DNA of 64,000 bases from Marinobacter sp. BGYM27 (GTDB taxonomy: Bacteria; Pseudomonadota; Gammaproteobacteria; Pseudomonadales; Oleiphilaceae): positions 310,001 through 374,000 of the forward strand of contig JANZNS010000003.1 in assembly GCA_025153445.1 (NCBI GenBank), written 5' to 3'. Shown here one piece after another: positions 37,358 to 46,030 of the stretch (positions within the stretch are counted from its first letter, which is position 1; every line of letters begins with the position of its first letter). Both the position numbers and the translations under genes were made by a program. The notes under the pieces were generated by a model. It had not been told where the DNA came from. It saw only the letters and a list, made by a program, of their open reading frames with translations, and did no database searches.

Positions 37358-37549
37358 ATGCTGGAGATGAAACCCGAATGCGAGCGTTGCCAGACGCTAC
37401 TCAGGCCAATGGACCCGGCACATATCTGCTCATACGAATGCACGTTTTGTGATAAATGCCGTACCGAAATGGCATCGGTTTGCCCGAATTGCGGAGGTGA
37501 ACTGGTAAGACGCCCCCACCGCACTCTGGACGATAATGCCAGGGACTAA
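37358..37549 (+). CDS. DUF1272 Cys-rich protein
   Basis: 63 residues with the DUF1272 pattern MLEMKPECERCQTLL, CSYECTFCDKC and CPNCGGELVRRP. Four CxxC-type pairs indicate binding of two zinc ions. Function unknown; typically a stand-alone small protein. TCAGGAG lies upstream of the ATG. Tandem with the ribbon-like gene before it. Confidence 0.85.
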   Translation: MLEMKPECERCQTLLRPMDPAHICSYECTFCDKCRTEMASVCPNCGGELVRRPHRTLDDNARD

Positions 37550-37676
37550 CTAAGCGCACTGGAACCCAGCCGGAAGAAGGCTGCGATGCCGTTGTCATCG
37601 CGCATAAAGCCTGTTTTGGTAGCTGACAATAACAATGTGCTAAATGCATATGACAGCATCAACATCCTCATCTAAG

Positions 37677-37706
37677 TTGTATACATCGTCTGTACTCAAG
37701 CGCTTG
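37677..37706. promoter_or_regulatory. Palindromic sites upstream of the REC-EAL gene
   Basis: TTGTATACAT (37677-37686), which contains the palindrome GTATAC, recurs exactly at 37758-37767 over the start codon of the response-regulator gene. The 10-base palindrome CAAGCGCTTG lies at 37697-37706. These could be binding sites for a regulator of the two-component operon. No known consensus is claimed. Confidence 0.35.
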
Positions 37707-37765
37707 GCTTGTAATCTGCCGTCCAGCGCTTACTAAGCCTTTAAGGGAAATGGAGGCTTGTATAC

Positions 37766-39991
37766 ATGGAAAACAGGAATCTCTTCGCGTTCGAGCTCGA
37801 TGACCGCTCCAGCAAACATAAAACGCCCCCTCCTGATATTCAGTTGCACTGGAAAGTTTTGAGTGTTGACGACAACCCGCATTATCAGCAATCGCTGGCA
37901 TTTGCCCTGAACAACGTCAGGATTCTGGGCCGCCCGGTGACGTTAATCACAACCGACTCGGCGACAAAAGCCTCACGCATTATGAGGGACACGCCCGATA
38001 TTGCCGTGGCTTTACTGGACGTTGTAATGGAAACGGATGATGCCGGGCTCCGCCTGGTGAACACCATTCGGGAAACTCTGGACAACCAATTGACTCGTAT
38101 CGTGCTGGTGACGGGACAGCCAGGAATGGCACCGCGTCTCGATGTTATGGAAGCGTTCGATATCGACGACTACTGGAACAAGACCGAACTCACACATGAC
38201 CATCTGATCTCAATGCTTTCCGGCAATCTACGGTCGTGGCGCAAGGCGGCCGAGCTTGAAGAAGCACGCAGCGGGCTGGAGCAGCTGGTAAATGCATGCC
38301 AGGCAATCACCTATAAGAGGTACCTGACCGAGCTGACTCGCACTGCGCTCCAACACCTGGGCTCTCTGGCCGGTACAACCGATGGTATTGTTTGTCTCCA
38401 TCGCAGCAAACTATCAAATCTGGATGGCGCCGTTATCATCGCAGCGTCGGGTTCCTTGCAGCCAACCATGGGACAGACACTGGCTGAAGCGGAGCCCCTG
38501 CTGCCATTGCCGCTGATTGCACGGGCGGCAGAACAAAAGTCCCATATCAGTGACCAGAGCTATCACCTGTTCTACTTTGCAAATCCGGATATAAACGACG
38601 TCGAGTACATTATAGTCCTCGAGCGGGCCAGGACCGATGCCAAACAGACCGACTGGAATCTGCTCAGTGTTTTTACCGAGCAGGTGGCAACAGGGTTTGC
38701 CAACGTTTCCCTGTTAAACCGACTATCAGAAACTGCTTACACGGATCTGGCTCTCGGTTGCGCGAATCGCAGCAAGCTTTTGGTGGAACTCAAGCGTTAC
38801 ACCCTGCGACCCGATATCCGCTGTCGACTTCTCATTACGACGCTTGTGCAGCTTCAGGACATCATTTTTTCGCTGGGCGAAGACTTCCTCAATCAGCTCC
38901 TCCGGGGCATGTTGGACAGGCTTAAAGAACAGTTCCCCGGCAGCTTTATAGCGCGTCACGAACGTGGTGGCTTCGCTATGTTGCTGACTGGAAGTGAAGA
39001 CCTCAGCCAACCCAGCCTGCACGCCATGTTCGACAATCCACTGACCATCGACTCGGGCCAGCACACAGTGCTTGCAAGCTTTGCGGTGGTAACGCTGGGG
39101 GCTGCTTCGAACCTTCAACCTACTCAGTTGCTATCACTGGCGGAGGGGCACCTGAATCACGCTTTCCACACAGGTAAATTTTTTATTGAGTACAAACCTG
39201 AACTCCAGGAACAAATTACCCAGAGCTATCAACTGCTCAATGAGCTCCGCGTAGCCCTGAATGAACAACAACTATTTATCTTGCTTCAACCTAAAGTGCG
39301 ATTACGTGACACACGGATTGTTGGCTTCGAAGCGCTTGTGCGGTGGCAACATCCCGATGGCAGGATAATCTTGCCTGCGGACTTCATTCATGTCGCCGAA
39401 ACCTCGGGCCTTATTGAAACCTTGGGGAGGCAAGTACTTCATGCTACCTGTGTCGCGGCGAAGGCGCTGGAAAATGCAGGGTTCAGATTGCCGGTATCAT
39501 TTAATGCGTCCGGGACAGAGCTGGCAAAACCCGGCTATTTTGACCAGGTACTTTCGATTATCGCATTACACAATTTATCGCCGTCGCAACTTGATCTCGA
39601 AATTACTGAAACCCAGGCTATGCAGGAATTTTCTGACATCCGCCGTGGACTGCTGAACCTTATAGATAAAGGTTCAAAGGTTAGCATTGATGACTTCGGT
39701 ACTGGTTATTCATCACTTGAATACGTCACACGTCTTGCGGCGACAACACTAAAAATCGATCGTAGCTTCATCAGCGGCATGAACGAGCCTAGAGGTGAAG
39801 AAGTTGTTGAGCTTATTTTGCGATTAAGCCGGCGGTTCGAACTTGAAGTGGTTGCTGAGGGGATAGAAACAAAAGCTCAAATGGAAAGCCTGCAAGCTAA
39901 AGGCTGCGAGACAGGACAGGGCTACTACTTCGCACGGCCTATGCCTGTGGCCGAGGCGATTGAATGGGCGGCTAATAATTTGTCCAGCTAA
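37766..39991 (+). CDS. Response regulator REC-DUF3369-(degenerate GGDEF)-EAL phosphodiesterase
   Basis: 741 residues. REC domain (about 30-160) with the phospho-acceptor Asp85 in ALLDVVME. A DUF3369/GAF-like sensory middle (about 175-330) follows, then a GGDEF-type fold whose signature is degraded (HERGGFAM region near 400), so it cannot be a cyclase. The C-terminal EAL domain begins GFEALVRWQHP (EAL at 522-524) and keeps FNASG, LEITET, IDDFGTGYSS, LKIDRSF and AEGIE. It probably hydrolyses cyclic-di-GMP under control of phosphorylation. GGAGG precedes the ATG; the stop shares a base with the next start. Confidence 0.9.
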   Translation: MENRNLFAFELDDRSSKHKTPPPDIQLHWKVLSVDDNPHYQQSLAFALNNVRILGRPVTLITTDSATKASRIMRDTPDIAVALLDVVMETDDAGLRLVNTIRETLDNQLTRIVLVTGQPGMAPRLDVMEAFDIDDYWNKTELTHDHLISMLSGNLRSWRKAAELEEARSGLEQLVNACQAITYKRYLTELTRTALQHLGSLAGTTDGIVCLHRSKLSNLDGAVIIAASGSLQPTMGQTLAEAEPLLPLPLIARAAEQKSHISDQSYHLFYFANPDINDVEYIIVLERARTDAKQTDWNLLSVFTEQVATGFANVSLLNRLSETAYTDLALGCANRSKLLVELKRYTLRPDIRCRLLITTLVQLQDIIFSLGEDFLNQLLRGMLDRLKEQFPGSFIARHERGGFAMLLTGSEDLSQPSLHAMFDNPLTIDSGQHTVLASFAVVTLGAASNLQPTQLLSLAEGHLNHAFHTGKFFIEYKPELQEQITQSYQLLNELRVALNEQQLFILLQPKVRLRDTRIVGFEALVRWQHPDGRIILPADFIHVAETSGLIETLGRQVLHATCVAAKALENAGFRLPVSFNASGTELAKPGYFDQVLSIIALHNLSPSQLDLEITETQAMQEFSDIRRGLLNLIDKGSKVSIDDFGTGYSSLEYVTRLAATTLKIDRSFISGMNEPRGEEVVELILRLSRRFELEVVAEGIETKAQMESLQAKGCETGQGYYFARPMPVAEAIEWAANNLSS

Positions 39992-40008
39992 TGTCCGGAG
40001 AGACAAAA

Positions 40009-41931
40009 ATGGCGGTTGACGCACAAACCAGCCTGCTCAGCAGGTTTAACGCACACAGGGCCCGGTTCGAAACTTTTTATCCGGTGTGGGTGCCATTTGC
40101 CTGTATTGTAATTCTCTCGTCGATACTTGCTTACCAAAAATTACTGGATCTCCGTCTTTCGCCCTATCGGACCAGCCAACAGATGGTCATCAAAGAAGCG
40201 AATGGTACACTTGTACGTGAGCTCGGTTATCTCACGCGGATCCCCAGACTATTAAAACTCAACCCTGACGTACGCGCAGCGCTCGACCAAGCAAACGCTC
40301 TGGATCTGGAGCGTCTCGGCCAGGAGTTTTCCTATTTTTCAAAGCTGTCGCCACTCATTTCCCAGATCCGCTGGCTCGACGCGGATGGAAATGAACGCGC
40401 TCGCATCAATGTATCAGCAGGGTCCCCTGTCATTGTGCCAACGGATGAACTTCAGGTTAAGGCCGACCGTTATTACTTCACTGAAGCGCTCAAAATGCCT
40501 GAGGGGCACGTCTATGTTTCACCGATAGATCTTAATATCGAAAACAACGTCATTGTCGAACCCTTCCAGCCCACATTTCGTGCGGCTATCAAAACAGGTA
40601 AGAGCGAGGGCCTTCACCTTGGCGTGCTTGTGGTCAATTATAGCCTGGAATCCTTACTCAACACTTTACGCCAGATCAGTCCCCAAGGGATTAACTATCA
40701 GCTCATAGACGAACGTGGTTACTGGCTAATCAACCATAATCGCAGGCTGCAATGGGGCCGACATCGGGACAAGCCGGAACTAAGAATCAGCGAATATTAT
40801 CCGGAAGTCTGGCAATTACTTCAGCGACAGTCTGCCGGCCATGCCGCTATCGCAGACGCCAAGATCTGGTCATATAGTGTTGTGCCCATAGCCCTTTCGA
40901 CGTCACCGGGAGGTCATCTCTATAGTCTTACGACCACCCACGCCGATACGGCAAACCATATTCAGTTCACGACAAGGCTCACGATTCTGTTGTTATGCGC
41001 TGCTTTGTTGATTTTCGGTGCCATAATTGCGTGGCGAATGGAAAGAGCCCGACGCAGAGAAAGACGACTCAGTCAGGCCCTGGCATCCGAAAAGGCCGAG
41101 TTGCTGATGGCCTGCGATGATTTACTTGCCTCAAAAAAACGCTCTGAAGCTCTGCAATACGAGCTGATCGAAGCCAGAAAACTTTCTTCGCTGGGAATGA
41201 TGGTGGCTGGCGTAGCGCATGAACTTAATACTCCTGCTGGTGGTGCGCTTATGAGCATCAACAGCCTCAAAGCTAATCAAGCTCAGCTCCAGCTTGAAGT
41301 TGCCCGAGGTATCACCAAAGAACACTTCGATGGGTTCATGGAGCGCTATCGAGAGGGGCTTAGGCTTGCGGAGCACAACGTTGAACGAATCATTGAATTA
41401 ATAAAGAGTTTCAGGCGCCTTGCAATTGATCGGGCAAACGAATCTGTTCAGCGATTTTACCTATTTGAACAAGTTGAAGATCTGGTCCTTTCTCTCCAAC
41501 CGCGACTGGAGAAAACCAATATCCAGATCATCACGCAAATACCGAAAACATTGGTACTGGAGTCCTATCCTGGCATCATTTCCCAAGTGCTACAAAACTT
41601 GATTGACAACGCAGCGCTGCACGGCATCGGTCTCGAAGGCACAGGCAAAATCTGGATCAAGGCCAGACCCCTTGAAGGCAATGATTTGATCATCCAGGTA
41701 AAAGACAACGGACGGGGTATTGATCTGGACATCCAGAAGCAGATCTTTGATCCGTTTGTCACTTCAGGTCGTGGTAAAGGCCATACCGGGCTGGGCATGC
41801 ATCTGGTCTACCAGTGGGTAACGCAGGAATTGCAGGGTAAACTGAAAATAAAATCAGGTCCCGGCGGCGGCACGCAGGTGACCATCCGTATCAAACAGAA
41901 GATGTCTTATCGATCAGGCTCATTAAATTAG
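40009..41931 (+). CDS. Membrane sensor histidine kinase, partner of the REC-EAL protein
   Basis: 640 residues. A first membrane segment near residue 30-45 and a second near 320-340 enclose a large periplasmic Cache-like sensor. The kinase core has an H-box (GVAHELNTPAGG, with Ala-Gly where Leu is usual), an N-box (NLIDNAALHG), G1 (DNGRGID) and G2 (GHTGLGMHL). The start at 40009 has GGAGAG; a GTG-free alternative at 39991 overlaps the upstream stop (TAATG). Such overlap implies joint translation with the response regulator, its likely target. Confidence 0.88.
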   Translation: MAVDAQTSLLSRFNAHRARFETFYPVWVPFACIVILSSILAYQKLLDLRLSPYRTSQQMVIKEANGTLVRELGYLTRIPRLLKLNPDVRAALDQANALDLERLGQEFSYFSKLSPLISQIRWLDADGNERARINVSAGSPVIVPTDELQVKADRYYFTEALKMPEGHVYVSPIDLNIENNVIVEPFQPTFRAAIKTGKSEGLHLGVLVVNYSLESLLNTLRQISPQGINYQLIDERGYWLINHNRRLQWGRHRDKPELRISEYYPEVWQLLQRQSAGHAAIADAKIWSYSVVPIALSTSPGGHLYSLTTTHADTANHIQFTTRLTILLLCAALLIFGAIIAWRMERARRRERRLSQALASEKAELLMACDDLLASKKRSEALQYELIEARKLSSLGMMVAGVAHELNTPAGGALMSINSLKANQAQLQLEVARGITKEHFDGFMERYREGLRLAEHNVERIIELIKSFRRLAIDRANESVQRFYLFEQVEDLVLSLQPRLEKTNIQIITQIPKTLVLESYPGIISQVLQNLIDNAALHGIGLEGTGKIWIKARPLEGNDLIIQVKDNGRGIDLDIQKQIFDPFVTSGRGKGHTGLGMHLVYQWVTQELQGKLKIKSGPGGGTQVTIRIKQKMSYRSGSLN

Positions 41932-41958
41932 CCCGCTTGCCCATTCCGGGCACTTTTG
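41931..41958 (+). terminator. Possible terminator after the histidine kinase
   Basis: GCCCG and CGGGC pair (5 bp, loop of 11) followed by ACTTTTG. Short stem, so only a weak candidate for ending the two-component operon. Confidence 0.3.
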
Positions 41959-42073
41959 ACGCTCACCTTACCGACACTAGAGCTTCCGGCTTTTTATTCT
42001 TTTCTACTTGCATGCTTTCGGGATAAAACCAAACCGGGCGACTTCCCTTTTCCAGGAAGCCGCCATTAAACGA

Positions 42074-42739
42074 TCAACTGGCGCGACCAAATACCCGCTC
42101 CAGAAATCCCGAGGTGCGTACGCCCGGTATGGGCAACGACGGCGCCTCCGTCATGGCTTCTCGCCAGAAACGTTCAGGGTCGTCCAGGTGCGCGGCTTTT
42201 GCCCTTTCCGAATCATTGAACGAGTTATGCTCGCCTGAAAAGCCCAAGGCCACCAGTTCGCGAGTCCAAAGGTAAATGGCCGATCGGATAACCCGCAGCA
42301 CGTCGACATAAGATTCCCGGCTAACCGTGATCGCCAGTTCCGCACTCAGGTTGATTTGCGCCTGTAGCGCCAGCATCTGATCCGGTGGAAAGGCGATTTG
42401 CTGCCCACTGCCTTTCTTGCATTTCATGCAGAACCGCTCCAGCGTTTTGACGCCGTCAGGCAGATCACGATGGCCGTGCTCGAGCTTCTGTTTGTCATTC
42501 ACCGGCGCCGGGATCCAGCCGTACTGAGGGGACTTGGCAACAATATGGCCCACCACATCACGACGAAAGTCCGGCAGTGCCGCTCCTTCGTCGTATCCTT
42601 CGAATTCTGTGCGAAACCAGGACGACATTTTCCTGTGGCGAAACATCATAGCCAGCGTAATGGCGGCTGGCATAATTTCCATCAGTTCGTCGCTGGCATC
42701 CTGAACACGCTGTTCCAGATCATCAACGGGGGCGCTCAT
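42074..42739 (-). CDS. AbiTii-domain protein, possible abortive-infection factor
   Basis: 221 residues, soluble. The first half has the AbiTii pattern: an HRKMSSWFRTEFEGYDEG helix, LPDFRRDVVGHIVAKSPQYGWIPAP, then FPPDQMLALQAQINLS. A helical region follows, ending in YLWTRELVALGFSGEHNSF. These features recall the AbiTii domain, which is associated with abortive-infection-type defence in other bacteria, though mechanism is unproven. No companion toxin, restriction or antitoxin gene is beside it. The C-terminal 40 residues (after LGFSGE) are not matched to anything I know. Convergent with the two-component operon. Confidence 0.65.
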   Translation of the reverse strand: MSAPVDDLEQRVQDASDELMEIMPAAITLAMMFRHRKMSSWFRTEFEGYDEGAALPDFRRDVVGHIVAKSPQYGWIPAPVNDKQKLEHGHRDLPDGVKTLERFCMKCKKGSGQQIAFPPDQMLALQAQINLSAELAITVSRESYVDVLRVIRSAIYLWTRELVALGFSGEHNSFNDSERAKAAHLDDPERFWREAMTEAPSLPIPGVRTSGFLERVFGRAS

Positions 42740-43203
42740 CTACTTGTCCTCTTCCTGAAGAACCGCTCCGGTAGCCATTTGCGATCAACCGGTACGGTGA
42801 TTTGTTGTTGTGAATAAGGCTTCGCAGGAGAAGTCTTTGGTCAAAAAGTAGGCTGAAGCAAGCCATCTCTCCGTTGCAAATTGGTTGCAGTCCGTAACTG
42901 CACGTAAATGGTGCACGATTTGTTGAGAACATTCAGCGACTTTACGAAAACCCTCTTTTTGTGCAATCAAAATGGCTGCCCCGTTTTCGCCTGGCCCCTG
43001 GATCGATAAGCATCGTGCGTACCGTCACCATCGCTTACACTTTTGCCATTGCTTTACATTTAAACAGCGCCGCACTATAGGCCCGTAGAGCAGTACAATA
43101 AGCCGGACTGGCGGCTCCCTAGCGTTCAACGAGGTATTCCATCATCGCTTTTCACCCCAGACTGTCACTACCGCTCCATCTGCGTATTGCGGGGAGTTTT
43201 GCG
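42740..43203. other. Non-coding gap between the AbiTii-type gene and the PP2C module
   Basis: 464 bases. A minus-strand frame at 42785-42970 starts with TTG and lacks a ribosome site; its product is unrecognised. No tRNA, repeat or terminator is evident. The last 100 bases before 43204 are the likely leader of the phosphatase gene, and may also hold a displaced part of its N-terminus (see findings). Confidence 0.45.
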
Positions 43204-45147
43204 TTGCTGGCTATTGTGATGGGAGCCATGCTGACCGGGTTTTATCAATCCAAAACTGAATCCCTCGTGATGGATACCGCCCACACGTTGTTTGATCAGG
43301 CTGCCACCAAAATCACTCTGGCGTTCCAGAAAACATATCGGCCTGTACAGGAGCTGACCAGCGTACTGTCTCGAGCCCCTCAAACCAGCAACCCGTCATT
43401 AGCTGCGCGGAAGAACACACTTCCGGTATTTATGAGTGCTTTGCAGAGGCAACCGGAAACCGTCGCCATCTCCATTGGCTACGACAACGGTGATTACTTC
43501 ATTGTACGGGCCGCGGCTTCAGAAAAACTTCGCTCCGTCTTCGAGGCGCCGGCCGGAACGGTCTACATCGCCGACCACCTGGTGCAAGCCGACACCGGCA
43601 ACGCATTGATGACGCGGCAATTCCTGAACGATGATCAGATCGTTATTGAGGAAAGACGCCTGGACCCGATGGTTTATGATCCGCGCACCCGACCCTGGTT
43701 CACGGCCGCGATGGCAACAGATGAGATTGTCATGACCGAGCCCTATGCGTTTTTCTTCTTCCGCCAACCGGGGTTGACCGTCGCCCGACAGACCGAAGAC
43801 GGCAAGGCAGTTGTCGCCTCGGATATCACACTTGAATCCCTTTCGGGCACACTCAACAGCCTGAGCATTTCTCCCAGCGCCCACTCTGTACTCTATCTTC
43901 CAAACGGCACCGCAATGGCCTACAGCGACGGCTCAAAGATGGTGGTAACAACCCGGGAAAACCAGTCCCGGATTGCCCAGGTCGATGAGCTGGACATTCC
44001 GGTGATGCTCAGCCTCGATGGCGAGAATCCAATAGAGCCGCCTGAGGGCTGGATGGAGAACACCGTCGTGTTGCCGCTGACCGACCAGCTTCAGCCACGC
44101 CTGACCATTGCGGCCCCCAGCCGCGAGATTCTGGGTAGTTCCTACCTTGCGTGGCACGATGCCTTATGGACGGCCGTCGCAATCATTGCACTGTCGTTGC
44201 CGTTGACCTGGTTGATCGCCAGATCAGTATCCGGCCCAATCAGAGCATTGCGTACAGCAGTCGGTCACGTATCGGAGGGTAACTTCGATTTTCATTTGCC
44301 GGATGCCAAGCGTCGCGATGAAGTCGGCGAACTGACCCGCGCCTTCCGTTCAATGCGCACGTCTTTGCGCCAGCACATAGAAGAGCTCAAGCAAACCACA
44401 GCCGCCAAAGAGCGCCTTGAAAGTGAGCTGGAGATCGCCCGGGAAATCCAGATGAGTATGGTGCCCGGCGATGGAGAACTGAATCGACAGCTCCGCAACT
44501 GGGACATGGCCGCTACACTCCGGCCCGCTCGCGCCGTGGGCGGCGATCTGTTTGATATAGCCGAGCTCCCGGATGGCAAGCTACTGGTCACAGTGGGCGA
44601 TGTTTCGGACAAGGGCGTTCCTGCCGCTTTGTTTATGGCGCGCACTGTTTCATTGATGAAGCTGCTTTACGGTCAGGGGCATTCATTGCAACACCTGATG
44701 CATGAGCTTAACCAGCATCTGGCACTCGACAACGAGAGCTGCATGTTTGTCACCTTACTGTGCCTGATTGTCGACACCGACACCGGCGCTATCGAAATGT
44801 CGTCAGCCGGTCACAGCCCCCCCGTGCTGGTCAGTGAACACCAGGCACAACTGCTGGAGATGGAGAACGGCCCTCCAATGGGCATTCATGAAGATATCGA
44901 CTTTCCATGCTGCCAGGCATCACTTCCTGTCGGTTGCTCTCTGATCCTCTACACTGACGGGGTCACCGAAGCCTTTAGCCCGAATCGAGAGGAATTTGGC
45001 GAAGACCGTATGCTTGCTTCTCTGGCGGCGACTGGCTCCCCTGGCAGTAACGAGTCAGTCCGGGGATTGCTGGATGCGGTATCCCGGTTTGCCGCAGATG
45101 CAGATCAATCTGACGACATCACGGTGCTGGCACTGAAACGCTTATGA
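43204..45147 (+). CDS. Membrane-bound PP2C (SpoIIE/RsbU) phosphatase with sensor and HAMP
   Basis: 647 residues. One membrane segment at the very N-terminus, a large extracytoplasmic Cache-like sensor (about 25-310), a second membrane segment near 320, a HAMP domain (about 340-395), a coiled-coil linker, then a PP2C SpoIIE-type phosphatase (about 430-647). The latter carries acidic metal-binding residues in AVGGDLFD, GDVSDKG, LYTDGVTEA and SDDITVLAL. It should dephosphorylate the STAS protein two genes downstream. The start chosen is a TTG with GGGGAG at ideal spacing. Stop overlaps the next start (ATGA). Confidence 0.86.
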   Translation: MLAIVMGAMLTGFYQSKTESLVMDTAHTLFDQAATKITLAFQKTYRPVQELTSVLSRAPQTSNPSLAARKNTLPVFMSALQRQPETVAISIGYDNGDYFIVRAAASEKLRSVFEAPAGTVYIADHLVQADTGNALMTRQFLNDDQIVIEERRLDPMVYDPRTRPWFTAAMATDEIVMTEPYAFFFFRQPGLTVARQTEDGKAVVASDITLESLSGTLNSLSISPSAHSVLYLPNGTAMAYSDGSKMVVTTRENQSRIAQVDELDIPVMLSLDGENPIEPPEGWMENTVVLPLTDQLQPRLTIAAPSREILGSSYLAWHDALWTAVAIIALSLPLTWLIARSVSGPIRALRTAVGHVSEGNFDFHLPDAKRRDEVGELTRAFRSMRTSLRQHIEELKQTTAAKERLESELEIAREIQMSMVPGDGELNRQLRNWDMAATLRPARAVGGDLFDIAELPDGKLLVTVGDVSDKGVPAALFMARTVSLMKLLYGQGHSLQHLMHELNQHLALDNESCMFVTLLCLIVDTDTGAIEMSSAGHSPPVLVSEHQAQLLEMENGPPMGIHEDIDFPCCQASLPVGCSLILYTDGVTEAFSPNREEFGEDRMLASLAATGSPGSNESVRGLLDAVSRFAADADQSDDITVLALKRL

Positions 45148-45560
45148 CAGAATTGACGCCCAGAATGCAGATAACAGCCGAAACGGAATTGCCCAATGCC
45201 ATGAACTGGCTAGACCGCCATCTCACCGGTCCCGCCGCTGATATTCAAAGCGATCTCAAGGTTGTGCTGGATGAACAGCTGGCGAACATTTTCAGTTATG
45301 GCGTCATCGATGAGCAGGCGATAGAGGTGCGGCTTGAGTTGGATATTCAAGATGACGCGCTGCAGCTACGCATCATCGATAACGGACTTGCATTCAACCC
45401 TCTTCAGGATGATATCGATACCGACTTTCCGGACATCGAAGACCGCCCAATCGGCGGCCTCGGCCTGCTGCTTATGCGGGAGCTCACCGATTCTCAGCAT
45501 TACCAGCGCCAGGACAACCTTAATATCCTGGAACTGACCCGTTACCTTCCCCAAACATAA
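45144..45560 (+). CDS. RsbW-like anti-sigma/switch kinase (HATPase)
   Basis: 138 residues with a small GHKL ATPase fold: DEQLANIFSYGVID with the N-box, RIIDNGLAFNP (G1) and GGLGLLLMRELTD (G2). In partner switching this kinase binds and phosphorylates the STAS protein. It has no obvious sigma factor gene nearby, so its second partner is unknown. Translationally coupled to the PP2C gene by a four-base overlap. Confidence 0.85.
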   Translation: MTELTPRMQITAETELPNAMNWLDRHLTGPAADIQSDLKVVLDEQLANIFSYGVIDEQAIEVRLELDIQDDALQLRIIDNGLAFNPLQDDIDTDFPDIEDRPIGGLGLLLMRELTDSQHYQRQDNLNILELTRYLPQT

Positions 45561-45574
45561 AAAGGACAAGACAC

Positions 45575-45940
45575 GTGCCGCTTACTATCGACATTCAATC
45601 GCCCGGCCCGACAGCCATCAAGGTGTCCCTGACCGGTTCCCTCGACAGCCAGACAACACCCGAACTTGAAGCCGCCCTGAACCAGGCCATGACGGACCAG
45701 ACACAATCCGTGGCGTTTGATATGGGCGGCGTCGATTTCATCAGTTCCGCCGGTTTGCGCGTCATTTTCAAAACCCTGAAGCGGGTGAAAAAGCACGGCG
45801 GCAAGGTGAGCGTGTCCCGAATGTCAGAAGGCGTCAGGAAGGTATTTGAAATCGTAAAGGTGCTGCCGGATCTGGAAGTTTTCGCCAGCGAGGAGGAAAT
45901 GGACGAGTACCTGGCCGCAATCCAGAACGCAACGCGTTAA
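45575..45940 (+). CDS. STAS-domain anti-sigma-factor antagonist
   Basis: 121 residues starting at GTG with AAAGGA upstream. The STAS fold has the phosphorylatable Ser in VDFISSAGLRVIF. It would be phosphorylated by the RsbW-like protein and dephosphorylated by the PP2C enzyme encoded just upstream. The C-terminal end is acidic (FASEEEMDEYL). Third and last gene of the module. Confidence 0.88.
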   Translation: MPLTIDIQSPGPTAIKVSLTGSLDSQTTPELEAALNQAMTDQTQSVAFDMGGVDFISSAGLRVIFKTLKRVKKHGGKVSVSRMSEGVRKVFEIVKVLPDLEVFASEEEMDEYLAAIQNATR

Positions 45941-45964
45941 GACAAGCACCAGTTAAAACAGTGT

Positions 45965-45987
45965 GCGGGCGCCCTCCAGGCACCCGC
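45965..45987. terminator. Bidirectional hairpin after the STAS gene
   Basis: GCGGGCGCC and GGCACCCGC pair with a single C-A mismatch around a 5-base loop. It separates the rightward switch module from the leftward second phosphonate-type transporter. Confidence 0.55.
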
Positions 45988-46030
45988 TATCAAACAGGTT
46001 GGTTACGGTCCATCAGTACCCGGGAACAGG

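Noticed and set aside
42785-42970. Minus-strand 61-codon frame in the gap beside the AbiTii gene
   Set aside because: TTG start, no ribosome site, and no domain; cannot be supported as a gene or as an AbiTii partner.
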